This document shows positions 15,797 through 23,587 of a stretch of DNA of 27,758 bases, piece by piece (the first letter of the stretch is position 1; the number at the start of each line of letters is the position of its first letter). A program made the translations under genes and the position numbers. The DNA is from Chlorobiales bacterium (lineage in GTDB: Bacteria; Bacteroidota; Chlorobiia; Chlorobiales; Chlorobiaceae): NCBI GenBank assembly GCA_022360355.1, contig JAKSCY010000537.1:1-27758 (forward strand), written 5' to 3'. The notes beneath the pieces are model-generated. The model was not told where the DNA came from and ran no database searches. It saw only the letters and a program-made list of their open reading frames with translations.

Positions 15797-17287
15797 ATGA
15801 ATACAAGGCAAGAAAAACCCAATGTTCTGATAGCCGATGACAGCTCCGTCATGCGAACGCTGATAAGCCATTTCATCACCAAACTGGGCTACAACGCACT
15901 GACGGCAAATGACGGAGACGCCTGTATTCACTCGCTGAACACAGAAAAGGTCGATCTTCTTCTTTTGGATCTGAACATGCCCGGCAAAAATGGTATGGAA
16001 GTGCTCTCCTACCTTCAGACAAACGATATGGCGCTGCCGGTCATCATGATTACCGCATCCGATGATATCAGCCAGGCTGTCCAGTGTATCAAGATGGGGG
16101 CATATGAATACCTTACGAAACCGGTAGAAAATGACCGCCTTGAAATAACGGTCAGTAATGCCCTTTCAGAGCTGAATCTGAAGAAAAAGGTGCGGCTCCT
16201 GGAAAAAGAACTCAAGCAGCAAAACATTTTCAGACGTATTTATGGCGAAAGCCCCGCGCTCAAAAAGTGTATCGAGCAGGCCATGCAAGTGATGGAAACA
16301 GAGGTGAATGTGCTTATCATCGGTGAAAGCGGGACAGGAAAGGAGCTGTTCGCCCAGGCGATCCATAGCGGGAGCAAGCGAAAAAACGGACCGTTCGTCA
16401 CCATAAACTGCGCGGCTGTCACCAATGAACTCTCGGACAGTCTGTTCTTCGGCCACGTCAAGGGCTCTTTTACCGGAGCAAACAGCGATCATATCGGCTT
16501 TTTTGAACAGGCAGACGGCGGCACGATATTTCTTGATGAAATCGGTGACATGAGCCTTGATATTCAGGCCAAGGTTCTTCGCGTGCTTCAGGAAAGAAAA
16601 ATCAGACGTGTCGGGGAGAAAAAGGAGCGAAATGTCGATTTCCGTCTCATTTCGGCAACACACAAGGACTTTTCCGATGCCATTAAAAACGAAACGTTCC
16701 GAACCGACCTCTATTACCGGCTTGAGGAGTATCCCCTTTTCATTCCTTCTCTGAGAGAACGCAAGGAGGACATTCCGCTCCTTGCAAACCATTTTCTTGA
16801 AAGTTTCTGTACGGCAAACAATGTCGAACCGCTTGCTTTCAGCGAATCCGTTCTCGACAAACTCTCGCAGTATGACTGGCCGGGAAATATCCGTGAGCTT
16901 CAGAATATCGTAAGAAGAGCGGCTATAAACCGTAGCGGCGCCGAAATCAGCTCCATCCACATGCTCCCTCAAAGCAATACGCAGGAAAAAGCCACCGAGC
17001 AGGAACCTGCAGCCCAACCTCTTCCGGAAGAACCGTTCGTCGACCCCGAAACGGCAACAACCGCTCAACCTTCCGTTGATTCAATTCCGGAAGCCGTCGA
17101 CAACAGCAAGGGGCTGCTGTTGAAAAGCGCGGAACTTCAGGCAATCATCAAGGCGTACAAGCTAACCGGGGGAAACCAGACCAGAACAGCCGAGATACTC
17201 GGCATAAGCCGGTCGTCGCTCTACCGCAAGCTGAAAAAATACGGTATTGAAAAAAACCTTTCGTTATCTGTGACAAAAGGCATATGA
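15797..17287 (+). CDS. NtrC-family sigma-54-dependent response regulator
   Basis: A 496-residue protein with three domains in order. The receiver domain (about 8-125) has the acidic pair Asp14-Asp15, phospho-acceptor Asp58 (LLLLDLNMPG), Thr86 and Lys108. The AAA+ domain (about 148-385) has Walker A GESGTGKE at 176-183, the sigma-54 contact loop GSFTGA at 223-228 (Ser in place of the usual Ala), and Walker B GGTIFLDE at 241-248. An arginine-finger region with FRTDLYYRL follows. After an acidic, low-complexity linker (about 395-440) comes a Fis-type helix-turn-helix (NQTRTAEILGISRSSLYRKLKKYG). It should activate sigma-54 promoters when phosphorylated. No histidine kinase is adjacent, so its partner and targets are unknown. 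It ends three bases from the convergent trxB stop. Confidence 0.93.
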   Translation: MNTRQEKPNVLIADDSSVMRTLISHFITKLGYNALTANDGDACIHSLNTEKVDLLLLDLNMPGKNGMEVLSYLQTNDMALPVIMITASDDISQAVQCIKMGAYEYLTKPVENDRLEITVSNALSELNLKKKVRLLEKELKQQNIFRRIYGESPALKKCIEQAMQVMETEVNVLIIGESGTGKELFAQAIHSGSKRKNGPFVTINCAAVTNELSDSLFFGHVKGSFTGANSDHIGFFEQADGGTIFLDEIGDMSLDIQAKVLRVLQERKIRRVGEKKERNVDFRLISATHKDFSDAIKNETFRTDLYYRLEEYPLFIPSLRERKEDIPLLANHFLESFCTANNVEPLAFSESVLDKLSQYDWPGNIRELQNIVRRAAINRSGAEISSIHMLPQSNTQEKATEQEPAAQPLPEEPFVDPETATTAQPSVDSIPEAVDNSKGLLLKSAELQAIIKAYKLTGGNQTRTAEILGISRSSLYRKLKKYGIEKNLSLSVTKGI

Positions 17288-17290
17288 ACG

Positions 17291-18226
17291 TTACCGGATC
17301 GATTCCAGATATCGCTCCGCTTCAAGAGCAGCCATACAGCCGGTTCCTGCTGCCGTAACCGCCTGACGATAGGTGTAATCCTGTACGTCGCCACAGGCAA
17401 AAACCCCCTGAACGCTTGTTTGGGTAGAAGATTTTGCTGTTTTAATGTAACCGTACTCATCAATATCAAGCTGCCTCTCGAAAACCTGTGAATTCGGTGC
17501 GTGACCTATCGCGACGAAAACACCATCACAGCTATAATCGGTAAGCTCGCCAGTGATAACATCTTTGAGCCTGATACCGGTAACTTTCTGTTCATCGCCA
17601 AGAATTTCCTCGACGACCTGGTTCAGTTCCAGGTTGATCTTCGGATTTTTTTCGACCCGCATGCTCATTATCCTTGATGCACGGAATTCATTCCTTCTGT
17701 GAACAACCGTTACTTTCGATGCAAAACGAGTCAGGAAAAGAGCCTCTTCCATTGCAGTATCACCACCGCCGATAACATATACATGGGCATCCTTGAAGAA
17801 AAACCCGTCACAGGTGGCGCAAGCCGAAACTCCCCTTCCCCGGTACTTTTGTTCCGAGGGCAATCCGAGCCATTTGGCATTTGCTCCGGTGGCAACAATC
17901 AGTGTCCGGGTCAGCATTTCTTTACCGTCCTCAAGATAAACGCAAAAAGGACTTCGGGAAACATCAACCTCGGTTGCACTGCCATGAAGAAATTGTGCCC
18001 CGAATTTTGCGGCCTGTTCACGAAACCTGCCCATCATCTCGGGCCCTTTGATTCCCTCTGGAAAACCCGGATAGTTCTCTATTTCCGAGGTAATCATAAG
18101 TTGTCCTCCAGGCAGGAATCCGTCAACAACCAGAGGATTGAGATTTGCTCTTCCGGTATATATTGCCGCGGTAAGACCTGCGGGACCTGTACCGATGATT
18201 ACTACGTCCCGAATACCATCATCCAT
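17291..18226 (-). CDS. trxB: Thioredoxin reductase (NADPH)
   Basis: A 311-residue flavoprotein that transfers electrons from NADPH to thioredoxin in the cytoplasm. The FAD-binding motif is VVIIGTGPAGL near the N-terminus, the redox-active disulfide is CATC (SACATCDGFF), the NADPH site is IGGGDTAMEEA, and the second FAD motif is GVFACGDVQD. The start is placed at ATG 18226, directly before MDDGIRDVVIIGTG; the frame remains open 47 codons upstream through the intergenic region, but that extension has no family match. The upstream AGGA is only two or three bases away. It lies downstream of trx on the same strand, but an intrinsic terminator separates them, so expression is at least partly independent. 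Confidence 0.93.
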   Translation of the reverse strand: MDDGIRDVVIIGTGPAGLTAAIYTGRANLNPLVVDGFLPGGQLMITSEIENYPGFPEGIKGPEMMGRFREQAAKFGAQFLHGSATEVDVSRSPFCVYLEDGKEMLTRTLIVATGANAKWLGLPSEQKYRGRGVSACATCDGFFFKDAHVYVIGGGDTAMEEALFLTRFASKVTVVHRRNEFRASRIMSMRVEKNPKINLELNQVVEEILGDEQKVTGIRLKDVITGELTDYSCDGVFVAIGHAPNSQVFERQLDIDEYGYIKTAKSSTQTSVQGVFACGDVQDYTYRQAVTAAGTGCMAALEAERYLESIR

Positions 18227-18351
18227 ATTCCTGCGTAAATTGTGTTTCCAAATATGAAGCAAAAAAGCAGCGGCAAACCCCGCCCTCGCAAGCCACATGC
18301 CCTGTAAAGCGTATAAACAGGACCCGCTTGCCGGTATGATGAAAAAACGCA

Positions 18352-18380
18352 CAAAAAACCGGGGCACAGACCCCGGGTTT
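18352..18380 (-). terminator. Intrinsic terminator after thioredoxin gene
   Basis: On the minus strand, CCCGGGG, loop TCTGTG and CCCCGG are followed by TTTTTTG. The GC-rich stem with a T-run lies 10 bases after the trx stop codon and 126 bases before trxB. Confidence 0.8.
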
Positions 18381-18389
18381 CTGCTTTAC

Positions 18390-18719
18390 TCAGGCAATCT
18401 GGGCATCGATTTTTTCAGCGATCATATTTTTCGGCATTGCTCCGACCATCTGGTCGACAACTTCACCGTTCTTGAAAATCAGCATGGTAGGAATGCTTCT
18501 GATTCCATACTGTGCAGCCGTGTTGGGATTCTCGTCAACATTCAGTTTGGAGATGACAGCCTTGCCTTCATATTCCCCGGCAAGTTCTTCAATAACAGGG
18601 CCGAGCATCTGACAGGGGCCGCACCATGCAGCCCAGAAATCAACAAGAGCCACCTTGCCTGAATCAAGAATCTCGGTTTTAAAATTCTGGTCTGTAGCTG
18701 TAAGATATTGTCCACTCAT
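18390..18719 (-). CDS. trxA: Thioredoxin
   Basis: A 109-residue canonical thioredoxin. The active site is WAAWCGPC (Cys33, Cys36), with Asp27 buried behind it (LVDFWA), the cis-proline in SIPTMLIF, and the terminal GAMPKNMI helix. It is a cytoplasmic disulfide reductant, reduced by the TrxB encoded just downstream. The start ATG at 18719 fits the family N-terminus, although the upstream leader is A/T-rich with no clear ribosome site. It follows dnaE on the same strand with a 92-base gap. Confidence 0.95.
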   Translation of the reverse strand: MSGQYLTATDQNFKTEILDSGKVALVDFWAAWCGPCQMLGPVIEELAGEYEGKAVISKLNVDENPNTAAQYGIRSIPTMLIFKNGEVVDQMVGAMPKNMIAEKIDAQIA

Positions 18720-18811
18720 TGTAACAGATATTTAATTAATAGTGTTGGGATTTTGACTCTATGATAATACAACCAAGCAGTGATGAAGGTAATAAAAAAT
18801 ACCTATTAAAG

Positions 18812-21800
18812 CTACCCGGCAATTTTAACATTATCGGGACCAAGAATATGTTCAAGCTTGCCAAGCGTTGTATCATCGGCATGAATAGGGCTTCTTCTTG
18901 CAAACACTCTCAACAGTTCGATATTTTCAGCAGACTGAATTTTGACTTCAAAATCAACCGCTGTTCCACCTTTATGTTCTTCAAAAACCTTTTTTACTTT
19001 TTCCAGTTTTTCCAGTTCGGCAGGATCGTCGGCATCAATCTTTAATATAACCTTATCGATACAGGTTTCACGAACCTGCTTTATCGGAACAACTTCCCTG
19101 ACAAGAAGCTTCAGCGCTCCTCCGCTGGCCTCGGCTTCAACGGTCAACATCAACACTTCTTCAGGTTTAAGGTAATGACGATATTGCTCGTAAACACTGG
19201 AAAAAACGGTAAAATCAGCTTTACCGGTAAAATCTTCTATGCTCCCGAAAAGCATCTGCTTTCCTTTCCGGTCTTGGTGATGCCTTATTGAAACCACAAC
19301 CCCGATGACCTTGTATTGTCTTGCCTGCTGGACGCCCCTTGTATTGAGGGGAAGGTTGGCAAAAGCTTTCCAGTCACGACGGTAGGGTTCGAGAGGATGA
19401 TGGCTCAGGTAGAAACCGACCAGCTTTTTCTCTGCCTGAAGTTTCTCGTTTTCCGGCATGGGCTCAGCTGCATCCATTTCGGGATAGAGCGAATCCTGAA
19501 GCGCCCCGTTCGATTCATCGCCAAAAAAACCGCACTGACCAAGCGTGACCGATTTATTCTGAATCTGACCGAATCTTATCGCCTTGTCAATATTGGCGGT
19601 CAGTTTCGCCCTGTCAGGTTCAAGCTCATCAAGAGCTCCTGCCAGAATCAGAGACTCAAGAGCTTTACGATTCATTACCCGGAGGTCAACCGATGCGGCC
19701 AAATCAAAAAGATTGATAAAATCCTTCTTTCTCAGCAGCCTTGCCGAAACAACAGCACGCGCTGCGTTTCCAACCTGTTTTATCGCATTCAGACCGACTC
19801 TTATCGCTGACGTTCCCTCCGATGCCTCTATGGTAAACAAAGCATCGCTTTGATTTACCGATGGAGGAAGAACAGGAATATTGAAACTTTTTGCCTCGTC
19901 TGTAAGGTGTTTCATCCTTGCCGAATCACCGATTTCACTGTTCAGAATGGCTGTCATGAACTCAGCCGGGTAATGAGCTTTCAGGTAACCGGTCCAGTAA
20001 GCCAGGACGCCATAGGCTGCCGAGTGGCTTTTGTTGAAGCCGTACCCGGCAAACTCCGCCATGAGATCGAAAATCCTGTTGGCAAGTTTGTCGTGGACAC
20101 CCTGGTTTACGGCACCCTCGACAAAATCCGCCTTGAACTTCTGCATAATCTCGGGTTTCTTTTTCCCCATCGCCTTGCGGAGATTATCCGCCTTTGCAAG
20201 GGAAAAACCTCCCATGACCTGTGAGATCTGCATCACCTGTTCCTGATACACAATCACCCCATAGGTTTCCTTGAGGATATCCTCAAGCATCGGGTGCATG
20301 TAATCGATAGGTTCCCTGTTATGTTTCCTGTCAACAAAAAGGTCAACAGCATTTCGCTTGTCATCAATCTTCGCATTAAGGGCTCCCGGCCTGTACAATG
20401 CACTCATAGCTATGATGTCGCCCACCTGTGTCGGCTGAAGCTTCGTCATGTAGTTCTGCATCCCTTGGGACTCAAACTGGAAAATCCCGGCCATCTTGCC
20501 TTCCTGAAAGATTCTGAAAGTTTTTCTGTCATCCACAGGGACCTCTTCCAGATCAATGGCCACACCATGCCTTTTTCTGATGAGATGCAGGGTTTCATCG
20601 ATCACCGCAAGTGTTTCAAGCCCCAGATAGTCGATCTTGAGCAGCCCGGCGTTTTCGATCCAGTTTTTATCGAACTGTGTCACCACCTGCTTGTCGTCAC
20701 CTCCCTGACGTGCTGCACCCCGCTCAAGCTCCTCCTGGCGCATTTCATCCGCATACTTGCGCTCCTCTGTCTCGATCTTGTTGGATACATAAAGAGGCAC
20801 CTGCTCATCAAGGCGCCCATTGGTTATCACAACCGCTCCGGCGTGCATCGAGACATTCCTTGCCCTGCCTTCAAGTGCACGGGCATAATCCATCAACCGG
20901 GAATTCTGGGGAGAACTGTTCACGAAATCCCTGAGTTCACCAACCTCATCAAGAGCCTTGCTCAAGGTTATCCCAGGTTTTCCCGGCACAAGCTTGGCCA
21001 GACGGTCAACAACCGCCAGCGGCACCTCCAGCACCCTGCCCGCATCGCGAATTGCCGCTCTTGCCCCAAGCGTTCCGATAGCGATAACTTTTGCGACACT
21101 TTCCTCACCGTATTTTTCCACGGTGTATTCAAGAACCTTCTGTTTGCCGACCGGAGTAAAATCAATATCGATATCCGGCATCGACCCTCTCTCCGGATTG
21201 AGAAATCGCTCAAAAAGCAGTTTGTAGCGCAAAGGATCTATGCTTGTTATACCCGTCAGATAGGCAACGATACTGCCTGCAGCGGATCCCCGGCCCGGCC
21301 CGACCGAATAACCGAGACGCCTTGACGCGGCAATAAGATCACTGACGATAAGAAAGTATGAACTGAACCCCATGCTTGTTATGGTTTCCAGCTCTTTTTC
21401 AATCCTCTCCTCGATCATGCGCCATGACAGCCCCTGTGATTCGGGGTCGGCATATTTCTTTTTCGCTCCTTCATGAGTCAGATGCCTCAGGTAGCGGGCT
21501 TCGTCATCAAAACCCTCAGGCAGAGGAAAGTGGGGCAGCTTCGGGTCCTGCTCCCGGAATGTATAGGAACACTTTTCGGCAATGCCGAGCGTATTCGACA
21601 GCTCTCCATGAGTGTTGTCAAACAGGTTCGCCATCTCTTCCTGTGACTTGAAGTAATTTTCGCTACCCGGAAGACATTGCAACTGTTTACTGGACAGTTT
21701 GTCTTTGGTTTTAATCGCAACCATGGCACGATAACTGTCGGCATCTTTTTTTTCGAGGTAGTGAACGTTATTGGTTGCCACCAGCCCTGTACCGTATTCT

Positions 21801-22384
21801 TTGGCGAGGCGTATGGTATCCGAGTTGAGCTTCTCATCGAACGGATTCCGGTGGCGCTGCAGTTCCAGGAAAAAATCTTCACCGTAAATATCCCTGTAGA
21901 AGGCCGTAAATGAGGACGCCTCACTGTAATTATCAGCCAGCAGAGCCCTCCCGATGCGTCCCGCATAGTAGGCAGACAAACAAATCAGGCCTTCACGGTA
22001 ATCCTTTAACCAGTCACTGTCAACATGAGGGGTGCCGTTGATAAAACATTCACGTGCTGCCCTTGAAAGCAAAATGCAGAGATTACGGTAACCTTCCTCG
22101 TTTTTCACCAGCAGTACCAGTGAAGGAGATGACGATGTTTTACTGTCATGGTAAGCGTCCTGCTCAAGAAGGTATATCTCGCTCCCGACAATCAGCCTTA
22201 CACCAGCATCCGCGGCAAGGCTGAACAACTCGGGCATGTTGAAGAGCGCTGCATAATCCGTAACCGCAACCGCACTCATTGCATGTTTTTTGCAGGATGC
22301 AAACAGTTCCTGCGAAAAAACCGGGCTGCTTTGCATGGAAAAGTGAGTGTGTGTATGCAGATGCACAAAATCCATGTCCGTCAT
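18812..22384 (-). CDS. dnaE: DNA polymerase III alpha subunit
   Basis: A 1190-residue replicative polymerase (E. coli DnaE is about 1160). Order: N-terminal PHP domain (FVHLHTHTHFSMQSS, AVTDYAALFN), polymerase core with YSVGPGRGSAAGSIVAYL and the catalytic aspartates in MPDIDIDF at about 400-407, GIFQFES and VYQEQVMQISQ finger motifs, helix-hairpin-helix region, OB-fold and C-terminal tail. It synthesises the chromosome with the beta clamp. The PHP domain has lost typical ligands (TDH is TDY, the YSLLDG-like motif is FSMQSS), so it is probably not an active exonuclease. The ATG at 22384 is preferred; a TTG precedes it by one codon, and Met at 22375 is also possible. A promoter candidate lies at 22475-22502. 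Confidence 0.96.
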   Translation of the reverse strand: MTDMDFVHLHTHTHFSMQSSPVFSQELFASCKKHAMSAVAVTDYAALFNMPELFSLAADAGVRLIVGSEIYLLEQDAYHDSKTSSSPSLVLLVKNEEGYRNLCILLSRAARECFINGTPHVDSDWLKDYREGLICLSAYYAGRIGRALLADNYSEASSFTAFYRDIYGEDFFLELQRHRNPFDEKLNSDTIRLAKEYGTGLVATNNVHYLEKKDADSYRAMVAIKTKDKLSSKQLQCLPGSENYFKSQEEMANLFDNTHGELSNTLGIAEKCSYTFREQDPKLPHFPLPEGFDDEARYLRHLTHEGAKKKYADPESQGLSWRMIEERIEKELETITSMGFSSYFLIVSDLIAASRRLGYSVGPGRGSAAGSIVAYLTGITSIDPLRYKLLFERFLNPERGSMPDIDIDFTPVGKQKVLEYTVEKYGEESVAKVIAIGTLGARAAIRDAGRVLEVPLAVVDRLAKLVPGKPGITLSKALDEVGELRDFVNSSPQNSRLMDYARALEGRARNVSMHAGAVVITNGRLDEQVPLYVSNKIETEERKYADEMRQEELERGAARQGGDDKQVVTQFDKNWIENAGLLKIDYLGLETLAVIDETLHLIRKRHGVAIDLEEVPVDDRKTFRIFQEGKMAGIFQFESQGMQNYMTKLQPTQVGDIIAMSALYRPGALNAKIDDKRNAVDLFVDRKHNREPIDYMHPMLEDILKETYGVIVYQEQVMQISQVMGGFSLAKADNLRKAMGKKKPEIMQKFKADFVEGAVNQGVHDKLANRIFDLMAEFAGYGFNKSHSAAYGVLAYWTGYLKAHYPAEFMTAILNSEIGDSARMKHLTDEAKSFNIPVLPPSVNQSDALFTIEASEGTSAIRVGLNAIKQVGNAARAVVSARLLRKKDFINLFDLAASVDLRVMNRKALESLILAGALDELEPDRAKLTANIDKAIRFGQIQNKSVTLGQCGFFGDESNGALQDSLYPEMDAAEPMPENEKLQAEKKLVGFYLSHHPLEPYRRDWKAFANLPLNTRGVQQARQYKVIGVVVSIRHHQDRKGKQMLFGSIEDFTGKADFTVFSSVYEQYRHYLKPEEVLMLTVEAEASGGALKLLVREVVPIKQVRETCIDKVILKIDADDPAELEKLEKVKKVFEEHKGGTAVDFEVKIQSAENIELLRVFARRSPIHADDTTLGKLEHILGPDNVKIAG

Positions 22385-22474
22385 CAATTTAGCACAATGG
22401 TTGGACCCGGAAGAAGCAGAAAATCTTTTTCACAACTCAATACCGTACATGTGTCTTTATTGGCCGGGCATTGC

Positions 22475-22502
22475 AGTATAACATTTTCAGGCCATTTATC
22501 AA
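22475..22502 (-). promoter_or_regulatory. Candidate sigma-70-type promoter for dnaE
   Basis: On the minus strand, TTGATA (22502-22497) and TATACT (22480-22475) are separated by 16 bases. The -35 box overlaps the stop codon of the upstream glycosyltransferase gene, and transcription would start about 84 bases before the dnaE ATG. This would separate dnaE expression from the GH65/GT4 pair. Confidence 0.5.
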
Positions 22503-23587
22503 CCTGCCGGTGTCATATGTCTTTTCGAGGTTGCAATACCTTTGGGAGCCCTGTTTCCACAAAGACGGTAATAGAGCCTCTCATAGCCATCCACCATCTT
22601 TTTGTGACTGAAGCGTTTTTCAAAGTCTTTTCTGCACGCAAACCTGCTGATTTTTCCGGCGTCACGAATGGCACGGCTGAAATCGTTTTGCGACTCACAG
22701 ATATATCCGGTCTCGCCATGCGTTACGATCTCCCGGGCAGAACCGCAACAACGAACAATAACAGGAGTACCACATGCCAGCGCCTCGATCATAACCAGCC
22801 CGAAAGGCTCCGGCCAGTTTATTGTATTCAGCAATGCTCTGGCGTTTTTCAGCAGTTCCACCTTCTCTTTTTCAGCAACTTCGCCAAGGAACTCCACAAG
22901 AGGATCGTCCAGCATGGGCTTGATACACTCGTTGAAATAATTCATTTCCAACGGATCGATCTTTGCCGCGATTTTCAAACGGACATTATTTTTCCTGGCC
23001 AGCATTATCGCCTGATCGGGGGCTTTTTCAGGAGAGAGCCTCCCAAGATAGAAGAAGTAATCCGACGGGGTATCGTTGAACTCAAAGTTCTCGGGCGGAT
23101 AACCGTGATATACCGTACCGACCCAGTTAATATCCGGGACAGGACAACGCTGGGAGTTGCTGATCGAAACATAATTGAGGTCACGATACACCCGGAGTAT
23201 CCTTGCAACTTCAGGGGTATCCAGCCTGCCATGAAGAGTCAGAACCGTAGGCGTCAAGGTTTTCCTCGCAAAAGGGAAAGTAAAACAATCAACATGCGAA
23301 TGGATAATATCGAACTTCCCTTTCATCCCGTCATAAACCTTTTCAAGCTGCACCAAAGACGAAAAAACACCCGTTGCCTGTTTCCCGTCAAGCCGGAGCC
23401 CCTTTTCCACAAGCGGGCAAAGCTTTGCAGATGTCCGGGAATCAGCCGAGGCAAACAGCGTTACATTGTGACCCCTTCTGACAAGCTCTTCGGTAAGATG
23501 GTACACTACTCTTTCGGTTCCGCCGTATCCAGCCGGCGGAACACTTTCAATTAACGGCGCTATCTGCGCGATACGCAGGGTTTTCAT
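22499..23587 (-). CDS. GT4-family glycosyltransferase
   Basis: A 362-residue GT-B-fold retaining glycosyltransferase. The N-terminal domain has the acceptor-loop GYGGTERVVYHLTEELVRRGH. The C-terminal domain has FFYLGRLSPEKAPDQAI and the EX7E signature EPFGLVMIEALACGTPVI, where the glutamates bind the donor sugar nucleotide. No membrane helices are seen. The ATG at 23587 is supported by AGGAGG five bases upstream; a GTG one codon earlier is also in frame. It overlaps the 3' end of the GH65 gene by about 40 bases, implying translational coupling and a joint role in making or using a disaccharide or glucoside. Donor and acceptor cannot be read. Related enzymes include trehalose glycosyltransferring synthases and many cell-envelope transferases. 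Confidence 0.88.
   Translation of the reverse strand: MKTLRIAQIAPLIESVPPAGYGGTERVVYHLTEELVRRGHNVTLFASADSRTSAKLCPLVEKGLRLDGKQATGVFSSLVQLEKVYDGMKGKFDIIHSHVDCFTFPFARKTLTPTVLTLHGRLDTPEVARILRVYRDLNYVSISNSQRCPVPDINWVGTVYHGYPPENFEFNDTPSDYFFYLGRLSPEKAPDQAIMLARKNNVRLKIAAKIDPLEMNYFNECIKPMLDDPLVEFLGEVAEKEKVELLKNARALLNTINWPEPFGLVMIEALACGTPVIVRCCGSAREIVTHGETGYICESQNDFSRAIRDAGKISRFACRKDFEKRFSHKKMVDGYERLYYRLCGNRAPKGIATSKRHMTPAG

Noticed and set aside
16166..17068. Minus-strand open frame of 300 codons
   Set aside because: Antisense to the AAA+ domain of the sigma-54 activator, whose motifs are unambiguous.
18227..18367. 47-residue N-terminal extension of thioredoxin reductase
   Set aside because: Runs through the trx terminator region and has no counterpart in the TrxB family.
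20294..21325. Plus-strand open frame of 343 codons
   Set aside because: Antisense shadow inside dnaE; no recognisable motifs.
22148..23554. Long plus-strand open frame of 468 codons
   Set aside because: Antisense to dnaE and the GT4 gene, both of which have full family motifs; the plus-strand translation is rich in Arg, His and Cys and shows no domain.
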